Part shown: positions 9,683 to 18,417 of the stretch, piece by piece | Layout of the letters: the number at the start of each line of letters is the position of its first letter | How positions within the stretch are numbered: position 1 is the stretch's first letter | Origin: JBFFMO01 sp041390025 | GTDB taxonomy: Bacteria > Myxococcota_A > Bradymonadia > Bradymonadales > Bradymonadaceae | Reading direction: 5' to 3' | Assembly: GCA_041390025.1 (NCBI GenBank) | Contig: JAWKQR010000005.1 | Location: 124,001 to 188,000 of the forward strand | DNA length: 64,000 nucleotides | Program-made: the position numbers and the translations under genes | The notes under the pieces: generated by a model | What the model saw: the letters and a program-made list of their open reading frames with translations, nothing else | What the model was told of the DNA's origin: nothing | Database searches by the model: none

Positions 9683-10000
9683 CTACGGAAGGTTGCAAAG
9701 CGCAAAGGCCGTCTGCGCCAGGGCGCTGGCCAAGCAAATTCCAAGCAGGGCGATGAAGATGTTTACGTTCTGACGTGTGCGCATGTTCACGGTCCAACCC
9801 CACCCGTACATCTTGGGTACCCAGCCGCTCCCATCGTTTGGGTTGGCGTAGAACGCGCCGTACACGCTAAACGCCTTCATCTCATCCTTCGTGAGTCCCA
9901 ATTTGGGCAGCCGCTCGTCCCCCTGGCCGAGGTAGAACGTGTAGAGCAGCACAGCAAACGCACTAAGAAATGTGCCTGACGCCAAAATGACATGAAACAT
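9683..10000 (-). CDS. Small membrane protein, DUF5808-like
   Basis: It has 105 residues. The start at 10000 is supported by a strong AGGAGG site 4-5 bp upstream. A first membrane helix spans about residues 3-22 and a second one about 80-100. Between them lies YGAFYANPNDGSGWVPKMYGWGWTVN, which resembles the DUF5808 pattern (Y-NP-D, VPK--G-GWT-N). The function is unknown. It is the last gene of the signalling operon that starts with the FIST gene; 58 bp separate it from the preceding small gene. Confidence 0.7.
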   Translation of the reverse strand: MFHVILASGTFLSAFAVLLYTFYLGQGDERLPKLGLTKDEMKAFSVYGAFYANPNDGSGWVPKMYGWGWTVNMRTRQNVNIFIALLGICLASALAQTAFALCNLP

Positions 10001-10058
10001 GGTGCCTCCTGCGTTCCCTAAAGCGTCAGCACGGCGACACGCACGGCAAGTCAAATCG

Positions 10059-10232
10059 TTAGGGATCCAAAAAGCTCGTCGCAAACTTCAGCGCGAGGGT
10101 CAGGACCAGTCCCGCTGGAACACCAAGGATCGCGGACAGCACCCAACTCAGCCCAAACCAGTGGATCGCAACGATCGCCCCAATGATCAGAGGAATCCAT
10201 AGGATAGTAGTGATGAGTTCCGAGGGGCGCAT
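10059..10232 (-). CDS. 57-residue two-helix membrane protein
   Basis: It starts MRPSELITTILWIPLIIGAI and consists almost wholly of two hydrophobic helices (about 6-25 and 29-50) ending KFATSFLDP. The ATG at 10232 shares one base with the TAA of the upstream response regulator gene (TAATG), so it is translationally coupled. No family is recognised. Its position suggests it serves the same signalling unit, perhaps as a membrane anchor or output component, but this is only inferred. Confidence 0.65.
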   Translation of the reverse strand: MRPSELITTILWIPLIIGAIVAIHWFGLSWVLSAILGVPAGLVLTLALKFATSFLDP

Positions 10233-11329
10233 TACACCTGAACCAAGACTTTGATGGGTTGGTTGACTCCAACGCCTGAATCGTAATTGCGCAGCCACTC
10301 GATGCGAACAAAACTAAGCTCAGTGCCGCGTTTTACCAAGAGTTGTCCTGTCTTCGAGGTCACGTCCTGATCGAGCTGCATGGCTGCGGTCAGCTGCGCA
10401 AGCCCGACGGACTTCGCCAGCCACTGGCCGGGCTTCGGATGGTAACCCTCAAACGCCTTGACCAAGGCTGCAGAAAGTTTTGCCGCCGCGACTCCTTCCG
10501 CGGCGGACGAACCACCGCTGATTGCTCTGGCTGCGACGATGGCTGCGTGCAACAACTCAGCGCGTTCGGGTTGAGGGGCATCGTGAGGGGTGTTCTGAAA
10601 TCGGACCAAGGACGCGACACCCGCAAGGCGTGGAACATGCTCCACGAGCTTCGCGCCGACCTCCGGGTGGGCGTCGACCGCTTGTGTTTCCTGAGGTGTG
10701 AGCTTTTCCCCCGCTAGGTACTTTTCGACGGTCATGCTGTCGAGCGCCATCATACCCATCACCGAAAACATCGCCGCCATCTCAAGCTCCCACATGTCCG
10801 GCGATTTCAGCTGCTCGCCCGCGTAACCCACCAAGTCGCGCACGCTGCGGGCACGCGCGAAAAGTGTGGGCGACGAGAGGGCCAAGGCATCGGTCAACGC
10901 CTCGACCGTCCCGCGCAGCGTATGGTCGAGCAGCTCGCGCTCCGCACGCAAGAGCGCGTTTTGGGCCAGCCCGTCGGCGATCGCGAGCTTGAGCGACTCG
11001 GTCGGACACGGCTTGAGAAGCATGCGAAAGATGCCACCCTCGTTGACCGCGTGCATCGCCGATTCGATGTCGGTGTAGCCCGTCAACAACATGCGCGTCA
11101 CCTCGGGGAACCTGCTCCTAACCTCGGCCAAAAACGCCGCGCCGTTCATGTCGGGCATACGCATGTCCGACAGCACCAGACGGATTTCGGGGTCTTGCGC
11201 AAGCATCACGAGCGCCTGAGGTCCGCTCGGAGCCGTCACAATGTCGAAGTCCCAACCTATCGTGTTCTTGAGGCCGGTAAGGACTCGCGGTTCGTCGTCC
11301 ACACACAGGACCTTGATGCCATCCATCAT
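10232..11329 (-). CDS. Response regulator with HD/HDOD-like output domain
   Basis: It has 365 residues. Residues 1-125 form a receiver domain: acidic pair 11-12, phospho-accepting Asp55 in SDMRMPD, and conserved Lys in LLKP. The remaining 240 residues are alpha-helical and resemble the HDOD/HD-GYP scaffold (ALTDALALSSPTLFARARSVRDLV), but no HD metal-binding pair or GYP motif is clear, so phosphodiesterase activity is doubtful. The start is the ATG that overlaps the preceding stop (ATGA at 11326-11329); ATG codons are adjacent (MMDGIKVL). It is the second of two consecutive response regulators in this operon. Confidence 0.85.
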   Translation of the reverse strand: MMDGIKVLCVDDEPRVLTGLKNTIGWDFDIVTAPSGPQALVMLAQDPEIRLVLSDMRMPDMNGAAFLAEVRSRFPEVTRMLLTGYTDIESAMHAVNEGGIFRMLLKPCPTESLKLAIADGLAQNALLRAERELLDHTLRGTVEALTDALALSSPTLFARARSVRDLVGYAGEQLKSPDMWELEMAAMFSVMGMMALDSMTVEKYLAGEKLTPQETQAVDAHPEVGAKLVEHVPRLAGVASLVRFQNTPHDAPQPERAELLHAAIVAARAISGGSSAAEGVAAAKLSAALVKAFEGYHPKPGQWLAKSVGLAQLTAAMQLDQDVTSKTGQLLVKRGTELSFVRIEWLRNYDSGVGVNQPIKVLVQV

Positions 11330-12429
11330 CGATTCTCCCACACGGGCCGGATACGAGCCATCATTTCCTCGACGACTGCGTTGTCCATCATCGTTCGCAC
11401 CTGAGCCGGATGACCAGAAAATAGCTCGTCCATAAGGTCTTCGGCGAGTGCCACACAGCTCATCACACTCGGATACGACGCGACCGCGAGCTCCAGATTG
11501 TGGTGGTCGCGGACCACGCCCACCAGTTCATCCGGGAAGCCCCACAGCGCCAAAATTGTTGATCCGATCTCTGCATGGGTTTTCCCGTGTTGTTCCAGTT
11601 CGATGGTCTCCAGCGGGTGGACGCCGCGGAAACTCTCGGGGCTGGTGACATAGAACACCAATCGACCGACATCATGAAGCAGGCCACCCACGTAGGCTTG
11701 GTCCGCGTACTCGGCCTCACCCGCCAGCGCGCGAGCTCCCAGAGCGACCAATCGGCCATGGTCGTTCAAAAGGTCGATCACCTCTTGGTCCAGGCCCGCG
11801 AATCCCACACTGTCAACCTGTCGCACAATGTCGCACGCCAGCTCGCAGCCTAGGTGGTCGATTGCCGACGCGATGCTATGCGCGACGCCATCTGCGACGA
11901 ACAGATTGGCGGCGCGGAGCAAGCGCAACGCCGTCACCCCGTCGCTCTCGACACACGCGACCAAGCGCTCGCGGGTAGGTGGGAAAATGGCCTCGCAAGG
12001 GGTACTCGGGGGCAAACTCGTCACTCGCCCGATCGACTCACGAATTGTGGTCGCCTCGAGGTCGGACAACAGCTCGGCCGTCTCACGCAGTGTCTGAATC
12101 AGATGCGGACCGCTGCACGGCTTGCCCAAGAACCGGTGGACCGCGTTCATGGACTTGAGCAGGGGTCTCATCTCGGCGTGACCCGACAAAACGAACAGCG
12201 CCACGTTGGGAAACGCGACGCGGACGCGGTTGAGCAATTCTGCCCCGTCCATTTCCGGCATGCGCATGTCCGAGACAAGCACGTCAAAATGGCTCTGTGC
12301 CAAGAGCTCCAGCGCCTCGGCGCCGCTTGTCGAGGTCTCAACTTCCCATTCGTCGTCCACATCGAACATCAGATTTTCGATGCCTTGGAGCACCCGTGGC
12401 TCGTCATCCACAAATAGAACGCGCCTCAT
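11326..12429 (-). CDS. Response regulator with HDOD output domain
   Basis: It has 367 residues. The receiver domain (1-120) has acidic residues at 8-10 and Asp54 in SDMRMPEMDG. From about 140 an HDOD domain follows with TALRLLRAANL, GLLHDVGRLVF and ETIELEQHGKTHAEIGSTIL, the typical HDOD helices. HDOD proteins are signalling scaffolds, usually without proven catalysis. The ATG overlaps the stop of the histidine kinase (ATGA), and the next regulator gene overlaps its stop in the same way. The three proteins are thus likely made in a fixed ratio and act in one phosphorelay. Confidence 0.9.
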   Translation of the reverse strand: MRRVLFVDDEPRVLQGIENLMFDVDDEWEVETSTSGAEALELLAQSHFDVLVSDMRMPEMDGAELLNRVRVAFPNVALFVLSGHAEMRPLLKSMNAVHRFLGKPCSGPHLIQTLRETAELLSDLEATTIRESIGRVTSLPPSTPCEAIFPPTRERLVACVESDGVTALRLLRAANLFVADGVAHSIASAIDHLGCELACDIVRQVDSVGFAGLDQEVIDLLNDHGRLVALGARALAGEAEYADQAYVGGLLHDVGRLVFYVTSPESFRGVHPLETIELEQHGKTHAEIGSTILALWGFPDELVGVVRDHHNLELAVASYPSVMSCVALAEDLMDELFSGHPAQVRTMMDNAVVEEMMARIRPVWENR

Positions 12430-14576
12430 GCGGCCCCCTGTTCGACATGGTTCTTCGGAATTCGAATGCGGAAGGTTGTGCCGCTCGACGACGTTTCGAA
12501 GTCGATGGTCCCGTGGTGTCGCTCGATGACGGCGCGTGCCAGAGCCAGGCCTTGTCCTGTGCCCTTTCCGACGGATTTGGTCGTGAAAAACTGCTCGAAC
12601 ACGTGCGGCTGCACCGATGCAGGAATCCCAGGACCGTTGTCGGTGACCCGCACCTCGACGGCGTCTTCAAGATCGGCCGTACGAACGATGATCTTCCCTC
12701 GCGGATGATCTGAATCGACGCCGTCCGCAATGGCCTGCGCCGCGTTGACGATCAGGTTCAAGAAGACTTGGTTCAGCTCCCCTAAATTGCAGCGCACAAC
12801 ACATTCGGCCGCGAACGCGGTCTCCACCTCCGCCACATACTTCCATTCGTTGCGGCTGACCGTGATGGTGTTCGTCAAGCCGGCGTTGATGTCGGCCATC
12901 TTCAATTCTCGTCCCCCAGGATGGGCAAACGCTTTCATGGCTTGCACAATCTGGCTGACCGTCTGAACCCCTTCGGTGGCGCTCTGGATCGCCCCAGGGA
13001 CGTTGCGGCGAATCACTTGGTAGCGGCACTGCTTGAGCCATTCGCGCGCGTCGCTTCCGACGCCATCCTCGCGGGCTGCCAAGCCATCGACCTTGTCGGC
13101 AAGGTCGAGCAACATCGTCACGGCCTTGTCCATGAAATGGATGTTGTCTCCGATGTACTGCATCGGCGTGTTGATCTCGTGGGCAATACCGGCAGAGAGT
13201 TGACCGATCGCCTCCAAGCGGCGCGCCTGATTCAACTCTTGCTCCATGTGTTTGAACGCGGTGATGTCCGCAAAAATACCCAGAACACCGTTGATCTGGC
13301 CGTCGACGATCAACGGCACCCGGCTCGTCAGCATCACCTGGGGGCCGTTTTCGGACTCGAATGTCTCTTCGACCCCCAAAACGGGGTGGCCGCCTCGCGA
13401 CACCGAGTTCTCGCGGGCGAACCCAAGTGCGCCGTCCTTTCCTGGAATCAGCTCATTGTCTCGTTTTCCGATGATGTCCCCAATCGTGAGCCCATAGTTC
13501 CTTGCAAACGCCTCGTTGCAGCCCTGGTAGCGGGAATAGCGATCCTTCCAGTAGATCGCGTGAGGCACATTCGAAACAACGTTCTCAAGCAACTTACGCT
13601 CGCTCGCCAAGGTTGTTTGGACGCGAACGTTCTCGGTCACATCGTTGAGCACCATCATGAAAAATGGTGTCCCGGACTCGCCGGCCACCGGCTTGAGCTC
13701 GACGCGAAAGTAGTAACGCGAGCCGTCCGCACCGATCATCGAGTGGGTGCTCTGGTAGTGGCGGCCAAGTCGAATGTGCTCACCAAGAAGCGCGCTGACT
13801 CCCGGGTCGTCCGAGATCTGGGCGGCGACAGCGAGCGCGTTCTGCCCCGTGATTTTCATGCCGCTGACCTGGTCGAACGCCGTGTTGGTCCACGTGACCT
13901 TGGCGTTGCCATCCAGAATCACGATGGGATTTTCGGTGTGACGGGTGACGAGCGACAACAGCTCGGTCTCTCTGCGCTCACGCTCAAGCGCTTTTTGCGC
14001 TTGAATCAGCGCGGTGATGTCCAAGTGGGCCACCAGCACATGGGTCGTGTCCGGGATGCGCGTGACGAGCGTCTGGAAGTACAGATTTCCGAACTCCGTG
14101 TGGTCGAGGTACGTGGGGAACTTCTGTGCGATGACGCTGGCAATCGCGTTGTGTAGTTGAGGCGGAACCTCACCGGCAGCCGATCTTACGCGGTAGAATG
14201 CCAACAGGTTTCCGCCCTCGACCGGGCCCAAATGCGACGACTCTTCGCGCCAGATTCGATTGACCCGCACCACGGTTCCGTCGCCGTCCAAGATCGCCAG
14301 ACGAATCGGAAGTGAGTCCACCACCGCCGATAAGAACGACTCGGAGACTTGCAGCGACGACGTTAACTCGTTGTTTTTCGCGAGCGCCGCCTGCAGGCTC
14401 TCGGTCTTTTGTTGAATGACGTTGATGAATTGCGCCTGCCGCGCCCACGTTTGAAAACGGGTCTGCTCAGTCGTGGATTGGCGTTTTTCCAGCTCGTCCA
14501 TCATTGCGTCGATCGTCGCCTGTTGCATGGCAACCTTGCGTTCGAGCTCCGCGATTCTTTGTTCACTCCCTTCCAT
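12426..14576 (-). CDS. Soluble hybrid-less histidine kinase with three PAS domains
   Basis: It has 716 residues. A short coiled-coil (about 1-85) is followed by three PAS domains beginning near FLSAVVDSLPIRLAILDGDG, LVTRHTENPIVILDGNAKV and VVSNVPHAIYWKDRYSRYQG. The phospho-accepting His466 lies in SAGIAHEINTPMQ. The ATPase domain has N-box LNLIVNAAQAI, DNGPGIP, FEQFFTTKSVGKGTGQGLAL. No membrane helix is seen, so it should be cytoplasmic. The start at 14576 has a GGAGG site 6 bp upstream and overlaps the FIST gene by 14 bp. The FIST protein is the likely ligand sensor that controls it. Confidence 0.9.
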   Translation of the reverse strand: MEGSEQRIAELERKVAMQQATIDAMMDELEKRQSTTEQTRFQTWARQAQFINVIQQKTESLQAALAKNNELTSSLQVSESFLSAVVDSLPIRLAILDGDGTVVRVNRIWREESSHLGPVEGGNLLAFYRVRSAAGEVPPQLHNAIASVIAQKFPTYLDHTEFGNLYFQTLVTRIPDTTHVLVAHLDITALIQAQKALERERRETELLSLVTRHTENPIVILDGNAKVTWTNTAFDQVSGMKITGQNALAVAAQISDDPGVSALLGEHIRLGRHYQSTHSMIGADGSRYYFRVELKPVAGESGTPFFMMVLNDVTENVRVQTTLASERKLLENVVSNVPHAIYWKDRYSRYQGCNEAFARNYGLTIGDIIGKRDNELIPGKDGALGFARENSVSRGGHPVLGVEETFESENGPQVMLTSRVPLIVDGQINGVLGIFADITAFKHMEQELNQARRLEAIGQLSAGIAHEINTPMQYIGDNIHFMDKAVTMLLDLADKVDGLAAREDGVGSDAREWLKQCRYQVIRRNVPGAIQSATEGVQTVSQIVQAMKAFAHPGGRELKMADINAGLTNTITVSRNEWKYVAEVETAFAAECVVRCNLGELNQVFLNLIVNAAQAIADGVDSDHPRGKIIVRTADLEDAVEVRVTDNGPGIPASVQPHVFEQFFTTKSVGKGTGQGLALARAVIERHHGTIDFETSSSGTTFRIRIPKNHVEQGAA

Positions 14577-15675
14577 GGCGACCTCCAAACGCGATGCCAA
14601 CCATCGTCTGGTTGACGTGCAGGGCATCAAACTGTTCGCCGTACGTGCTAAAGCCGATCGCGTTGTGGCGGGCCAGAATGCCGCCCGCTTGGTCAGCTAG
14701 GCCGTCTTGCTCGAGCTCCAGGCGCCGAAGGATGCAGTCGAAAACGAGGATCGCGTCGGCATCCTCGTATGCGTCCATCTCGGCGTCCAAAGCCCCAATC
14801 ATGTCCCGGGACTCCCCAATGCGAAGCACGATGCCTTGTTCAAGTGCGCAAAAGAACATCATCGACCCATCGGCCAGAACGTTTCGGGGCGACCGGATGT
14901 AGTAGTGCTGGCCAACGGGCACCATCAACGGATGCTTGGCGAGCACGGCAGGGGTCAGGTCGTCAACGGACACGCCAACCGCATCGGCGTAGGCCTGCGC
15001 AGCCGGGAGACCGTTGAGCTCAAGCACGCGCCGCTCCTCCGGCGCTGACTTCGAGACGAACAGGCGTTTTGATGTCGGATGGTGGTGTTGCATGGAAAAC
15101 ACTTCAAAGGACTGGTCCGTAGTCACCAACGTGAACGTTGCGATCCCGCTCTCAAAAACTCCGTCGTGCAGCACCAATGTCTGGGCGAACTCCAAGTGGT
15201 CTCCGGCCGATCCGCCCACGATTGGAATCGACGGGAGCGCCTCAAACAGCAGCGTCGTGAGCCACTCTTCGGCGTTGCATAGCCCGTCGGTGAGCAGCAG
15301 GCCAAAGGTCTGGTTCATGTCCAACGTACCCAGAACCTCCGCCACGCCGTCTCGAATCGCGTCGATCGACAACTCCGGCTGATGCACATCATCGATCTTC
15401 CAACTCCATGCCCGGGTGCCTTCGCCAAATGACAGCAACGCGATGCCCTCTTGCTGGTAACCGTCGTGAGCGATGTGACCAGAAGTGGTGCATCCAATCA
15501 CCGTTCCGTCGCAGCGCGCGCTCAGTTCGGCGCCCAGACGCCCAAGGTCGTCGCCGGACGTGACAAAACATACGTTTAAGTTCGCGTTCAAAACGTCCGA
15601 TACTAAGAGCTCCTCGAGCATCTCTTCACAGGTCGATGCGTACGAGTTTGAGCGAAAAATTGGGGGTGTGTTCAT
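14563..15675 (-). CDS. FIST-domain sensor protein
   Basis: It has 370 residues from the ATG at 15675. FIST_N features include LNVCFVTSGDDLGRLGAELS, TVIGCTTSGHIAHDGYQQEGIALLSF and IPIVGGSAGDHLEF. FIST_C features are HPLMVPVGQHYYIRSPRNVLADGSMMFF and IGFSTYGEQFDALHVNQTMVGIAF. FIST proteins bind small ligands (haem/NO in NosP-type members; amino acids have been proposed) and pair with kinases. It is the first gene of a six-gene operon and lies next to the kinase, so a sensor-kinase partnership is a reasonable inference. The ligand is unknown. An upstream extension to 15744 is less likely. Confidence 0.88.
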   Translation of the reverse strand: MNTPPIFRSNSYASTCEEMLEELLVSDVLNANLNVCFVTSGDDLGRLGAELSARCDGTVIGCTTSGHIAHDGYQQEGIALLSFGEGTRAWSWKIDDVHQPELSIDAIRDGVAEVLGTLDMNQTFGLLLTDGLCNAEEWLTTLLFEALPSIPIVGGSAGDHLEFAQTLVLHDGVFESGIATFTLVTTDQSFEVFSMQHHHPTSKRLFVSKSAPEERRVLELNGLPAAQAYADAVGVSVDDLTPAVLAKHPLMVPVGQHYYIRSPRNVLADGSMMFFCALEQGIVLRIGESRDMIGALDAEMDAYEDADAILVFDCILRRLELEQDGLADQAGGILARHNAIGFSTYGEQFDALHVNQTMVGIAFGGRHGRE

Positions 15676-15731
15676 GAGAAACCCACGTCGTGTGAAAGAG
15701 TTATCGGCGTTCTTGCGTAGGGCTTTAGCGT

Positions 15732-15767
15732 AGATGTCGTGCAATCTGTGTGCAATGAAGATGTCGT
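15732..15767. promoter_or_regulatory. Nested direct repeats in the divergent FIST / DUF808 promoter region
   Basis: AGATGTCGT occurs at 15732-15740 and 15759-15767. Between and overlapping them GTGCAAT occurs at 15739-15745 and 15750-15756, 11 bp apart, about one helical turn. The block lies in the 202-bp intergenic region between the FIST operon (minus) and the DUF808 gene (plus). A tandem regulator binding site is a plausible reading but no regulator can be named. Confidence 0.4.
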
Positions 15768-15877
15768 TTTTTGTCGGATATGCTGCGTTCGATGAGCGTT
15801 GTGTTCACGCGGACGCTCTCTATGCTCGTCACTGTTTCTGATTTATAAGCGGCGTCATTAAAAACGCAGAGGAGCGC

Positions 15878-16779
15878 ATGGCCGGAACTAGTCTGCTCGC
15901 ATTGATCGACGATATCGCAACCCTGCTCGACGACGTGTCTGCCATGACAAAGGTCGCTGCGCAGAAGACCGCAGGTGTGCTGTGACGACTTGGCGCTCAA
16001 CGCCGAGCAGGTCACCGGCGTGGTGTGGCCGACCGCGAACTCCCGGTGGTTGCCGTCGCCAAGGGTCGCTCATCAACAAGGCGATCCTCGTGCCCGGCGC
16101 GCTAGCCATCAGCGCGTTGATACCGTGGCTTCGATCAAGCACCGCTGTTGATGCTCGGCGGGGCCTTCCTGTGTTTCGAGGGTTTCGAGAAAGTCGCGCA
16201 CAAACTGTTGCACCTTAACGCGACATCCGACGACGAGCTCGATCCCATCGACGCCGTCAAAGACGCGACCCAGACCTGTGGCCTTCGAAAAGGCGAAGAT
16301 CAAAGGCGCCATCCGAACCGACTTCATCTTGTCCGCCGAGATCATCGTCATCAGCCTTGGCGTAGTGTCTGAGGCCGATTTCATGAGCCGAGTCGGCGTG
16401 TTGGTAGCCATCAGCCTTGGAATCACGATCGGGGTCTACGGCTTGGTCGCTGGAATTGTGAAGCTCGACGACTTTGGACTCTACCTGACCAAAAGCGACG
16501 GAGCCGCGGCCGGGCGCAGGGCCGAGCGGATCTGTCTCAGCACCTTGGCTAATGAAGGGACTTGGCATCGTTGGCACCATCGCCATGTTCCTTGTGGGCG
16601 GCGGTATCTTGTTGCACGGCATCCCAGGCGGCGAGGTGTTCGCCAACGAGCTCGCGCACAAGGCAGGAGCGCTCCACGGCCTGGCACACTCGCTCATCGG
16701 CGGCTTTGTCGGCGTCGTCGCTGGCGGCATCATTGTGGGAGTCGTCACCGGCATCCATAAGGCGATGGGCAAACACTAG
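15878..16779 (+). CDS. DUF808 (YedI-like) inner membrane protein, several frame changes
   Basis: Reading across frames gives MAGTSLLALIDDIATLLDDVSAM..., LINKAILVPGALAISA, LLMLGGAFLCFEGFEKVAHKLLH, FEKAKIKGAIRTDFILSAEI, ISLGVVSEADF and a final GLGIVGTIAMFLVGGGILLHGIPG. This is the full collinear signature of DUF808/YedI integral membrane proteins. At least five single-base frame changes are needed (near 15970, 16020, 16065, 16140, 16275 and 16500-16550). The ATG at 15878 has a GGAG site just upstream. Either it is a decayed gene or this stretch has poor base accuracy. The function of the family is unknown. Confidence 0.75.
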
Positions 16780-16781
16780 CG

Positions 16782-17672
16782 ATGTGGACGCTGACGATCC
16801 TGTTCGCGTCGCTCGGCCTCGGCGTTTTGGCCCGCGAGTACTGGAGCTTCGCCCCGCGGGCGCTTCGCTTGGCGCGGTTGTGGGTCATCTGGGTCGCGCT
16901 CCCGGCGGTCATTCTTAAAGAAATTCCAAACCTCGTCATCGGGCATGACGCATGGCTTGCGCTGTTCGCCGGCTGGTGGGTCTTTGTTGGTGCCCTCGTG
17001 TTCGCGTTGGTGATTGGCCGCGTATGGGATTGGCCCCGCGCCACTGTCGCTGCCTTGGTCCTGACCGCGGGTTTAGGAAACACGAGCTTTGTTGGCCTTC
17101 CCGCCATTCGGCTTTTGGTCGGCGAATCAGGCATTGGCCCGGCGGTCTTGTACGACCAGGTCGGAAGTTTTTTGCCACTCGCCGTCGGCGGTTCGCTCGT
17201 CGTGGCGTGGGGCAAAGGCGAGGGCGTTTCGTGGTCCTCGATCGTGGCGAAATTGGTGACGTTCCCACCGACGATCGCATTGGTGCTGGCGCTCTTGCTT
17301 CGCAGCGTGACGTTCCATCCGACACTGCTCAGTGCACTCGGTACCGTCGCCGCAACGCTTAGCCCCGTTGCCCTGTTTGCTGTCGGACTCGCGGCGGCGC
17401 GCCCAGCTCTGAAGCACGTGCGTCCGATTGCCGCTGGGCTCGTGTGGAAGCTGGCCTTGGCGCCGCTTGGGGTGTTCGGGATGGCGACGTGGCTCAACAC
17501 AGACCCCCATTGGGCCCACGTCACCGTGTTGCAATCTGCGATGGCGCCCATGGTCACCGGGGGCATCGTGGCGTCGTCGGCAGGGCTGAACCCCGAGCTC
17601 GCCAGCCAGATGGTCGTCCTTGGATTGTTCGCGTCGGCCGTGACGCTGCCGCTTTGGAACTTGTGGTTCTGA
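16782..17672 (+). CDS. AEC-family (auxin efflux carrier type) permease
   Basis: It has 296 residues and is hydrophobic throughout, with about ten membrane helices. The family signature is visible as LTAGLGNTSFVGLPAIRLLVG near residue 100 and VLQSAMAPMVTGGIVASSAGLNPELASQMVVL near the end, the two inverted halves of the AEC/bile-acid-symporter fold. Members export or exchange carboxylates and amphipathic acids; the substrate here is unknown. It starts 3 bp after the DUF808 stop, so the two are probably co-transcribed. The palindromic array begins immediately after its stop. Confidence 0.88.
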   Translation: MWTLTILFASLGLGVLAREYWSFAPRALRLARLWVIWVALPAVILKEIPNLVIGHDAWLALFAGWWVFVGALVFALVIGRVWDWPRATVAALVLTAGLGNTSFVGLPAIRLLVGESGIGPAVLYDQVGSFLPLAVGGSLVVAWGKGEGVSWSSIVAKLVTFPPTIALVLALLLRSVTFHPTLLSALGTVAATLSPVALFAVGLAAARPALKHVRPIAAGLVWKLALAPLGVFGMATWLNTDPHWAHVTVLQSAMAPMVTGGIVASSAGLNPELASQMVVLGLFASAVTLPLWNLWF

Positions 17673-17679
17673 CCGGGGA

Positions 17680-18306
17680 GGTGGGCTTCGCCCATCGGCA
17701 ACCGGAGGTTGCCGACCCAGTGGAGCGACGGTGCTTCGCCCATCGGCAACCGGAGTGGAGCGAAGGTGGGCTTCGCCCATCGGCAACCGGAGGTTTCCGA
17801 CCCAGTAGAGCGAAGGTGGGCTTCGCCCATCGGCAACCGGAGTGGAGCGACGCTGCCTCGCCCATCGGCAACCGGAGGTTTCCGATACAGTGGAGCGACG
17901 GTGCTTCGCCCATCGGCAACCGGAGTGGAGCGACGGTGGGCTTCGCCCATCGGCAACCGGAGGTTTCCGACCCAGTGGAGCGAAGGTGGGCTTCGCCTCC
18001 ATCGGCAACCGGAGGTTTCGACCCAGTGGAGCGACGGTGCTTCGCCCATCGGCAATCCGAGGTTTCCGACCCAGTGGGAGCGACGGTGCTTCGCCCATCG
18101 GCAACCGGAGGTTTCCGACCCAGTGAGCGAAGGTGGGCTTCGCCCATCGGCAACCGGAGGTTTCCGACCCAGTGGAGCGAAGGTGGGCTTCGCCCATCGG
18201 CAACCGGAGGTTTCCGACCCAGTAGAGCGACGGTGGGCTTCGCCGATGGGCAACCGGAGTGGAGCGAAGGTGGGGTTTGCCCATCGGCAACCGGAGGTTT
18301 GCCGAC
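17680..18306. repeat. Array of about 14 palindrome-bearing repeat units
   Basis: Units of about 50 bp (GGTGGGCTTCGCCCATCGGC, AACCGGAGGTTTCCGACCCA, GTGGAGCGA) alternate with shorter 35-bp versions that lack the GGTTTCCGACCCA part. The first copy contains a perfect hairpin CGGCAACC-GGA-GGTTGCCG at 17696-17714; most inner copies have drifted to GGTTTCCG, which weakens the stem. Each unit also has the GGGC-TTC-GCCC mini-hairpin. The family is related to the repeats at 7044-7223 and 34078-34136. Long open frames on both strands across this block are artefacts of the repeat. From 18307 to 18417 nothing further is recognised. Confidence 0.9.
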
Positions 18307-18417
18307 GACAGCTTTCAAGCTGCCGTGCCGCGGAGCGTGATACACAACCCGACATTATTCATGAGTCTAGGCCACAGGCTTGACTGCATTAAAGGACTGC
18401 AGACCATCGGAGCCCCC

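Noticed and set aside
12921..14156. 411-codon plus-strand open frame
   Set aside because: It is antisense to the histidine kinase with its full set of PAS, HisKA and ATPase motifs; open antisense frames are common in GC-rich DNA.
17680..18306. Possible CRISPR array (regular repeats of 35-50 bp)
   Set aside because: The whole unit is repeated, with no unique spacers, the repeats are degenerate and no cas gene is nearby.
16745..18355. Long minus-strand frame of 536 codons and several plus-strand frames across the repeat array
   Set aside because: They translate the palindromic array in every frame and run antisense through the clear AEC permease gene.
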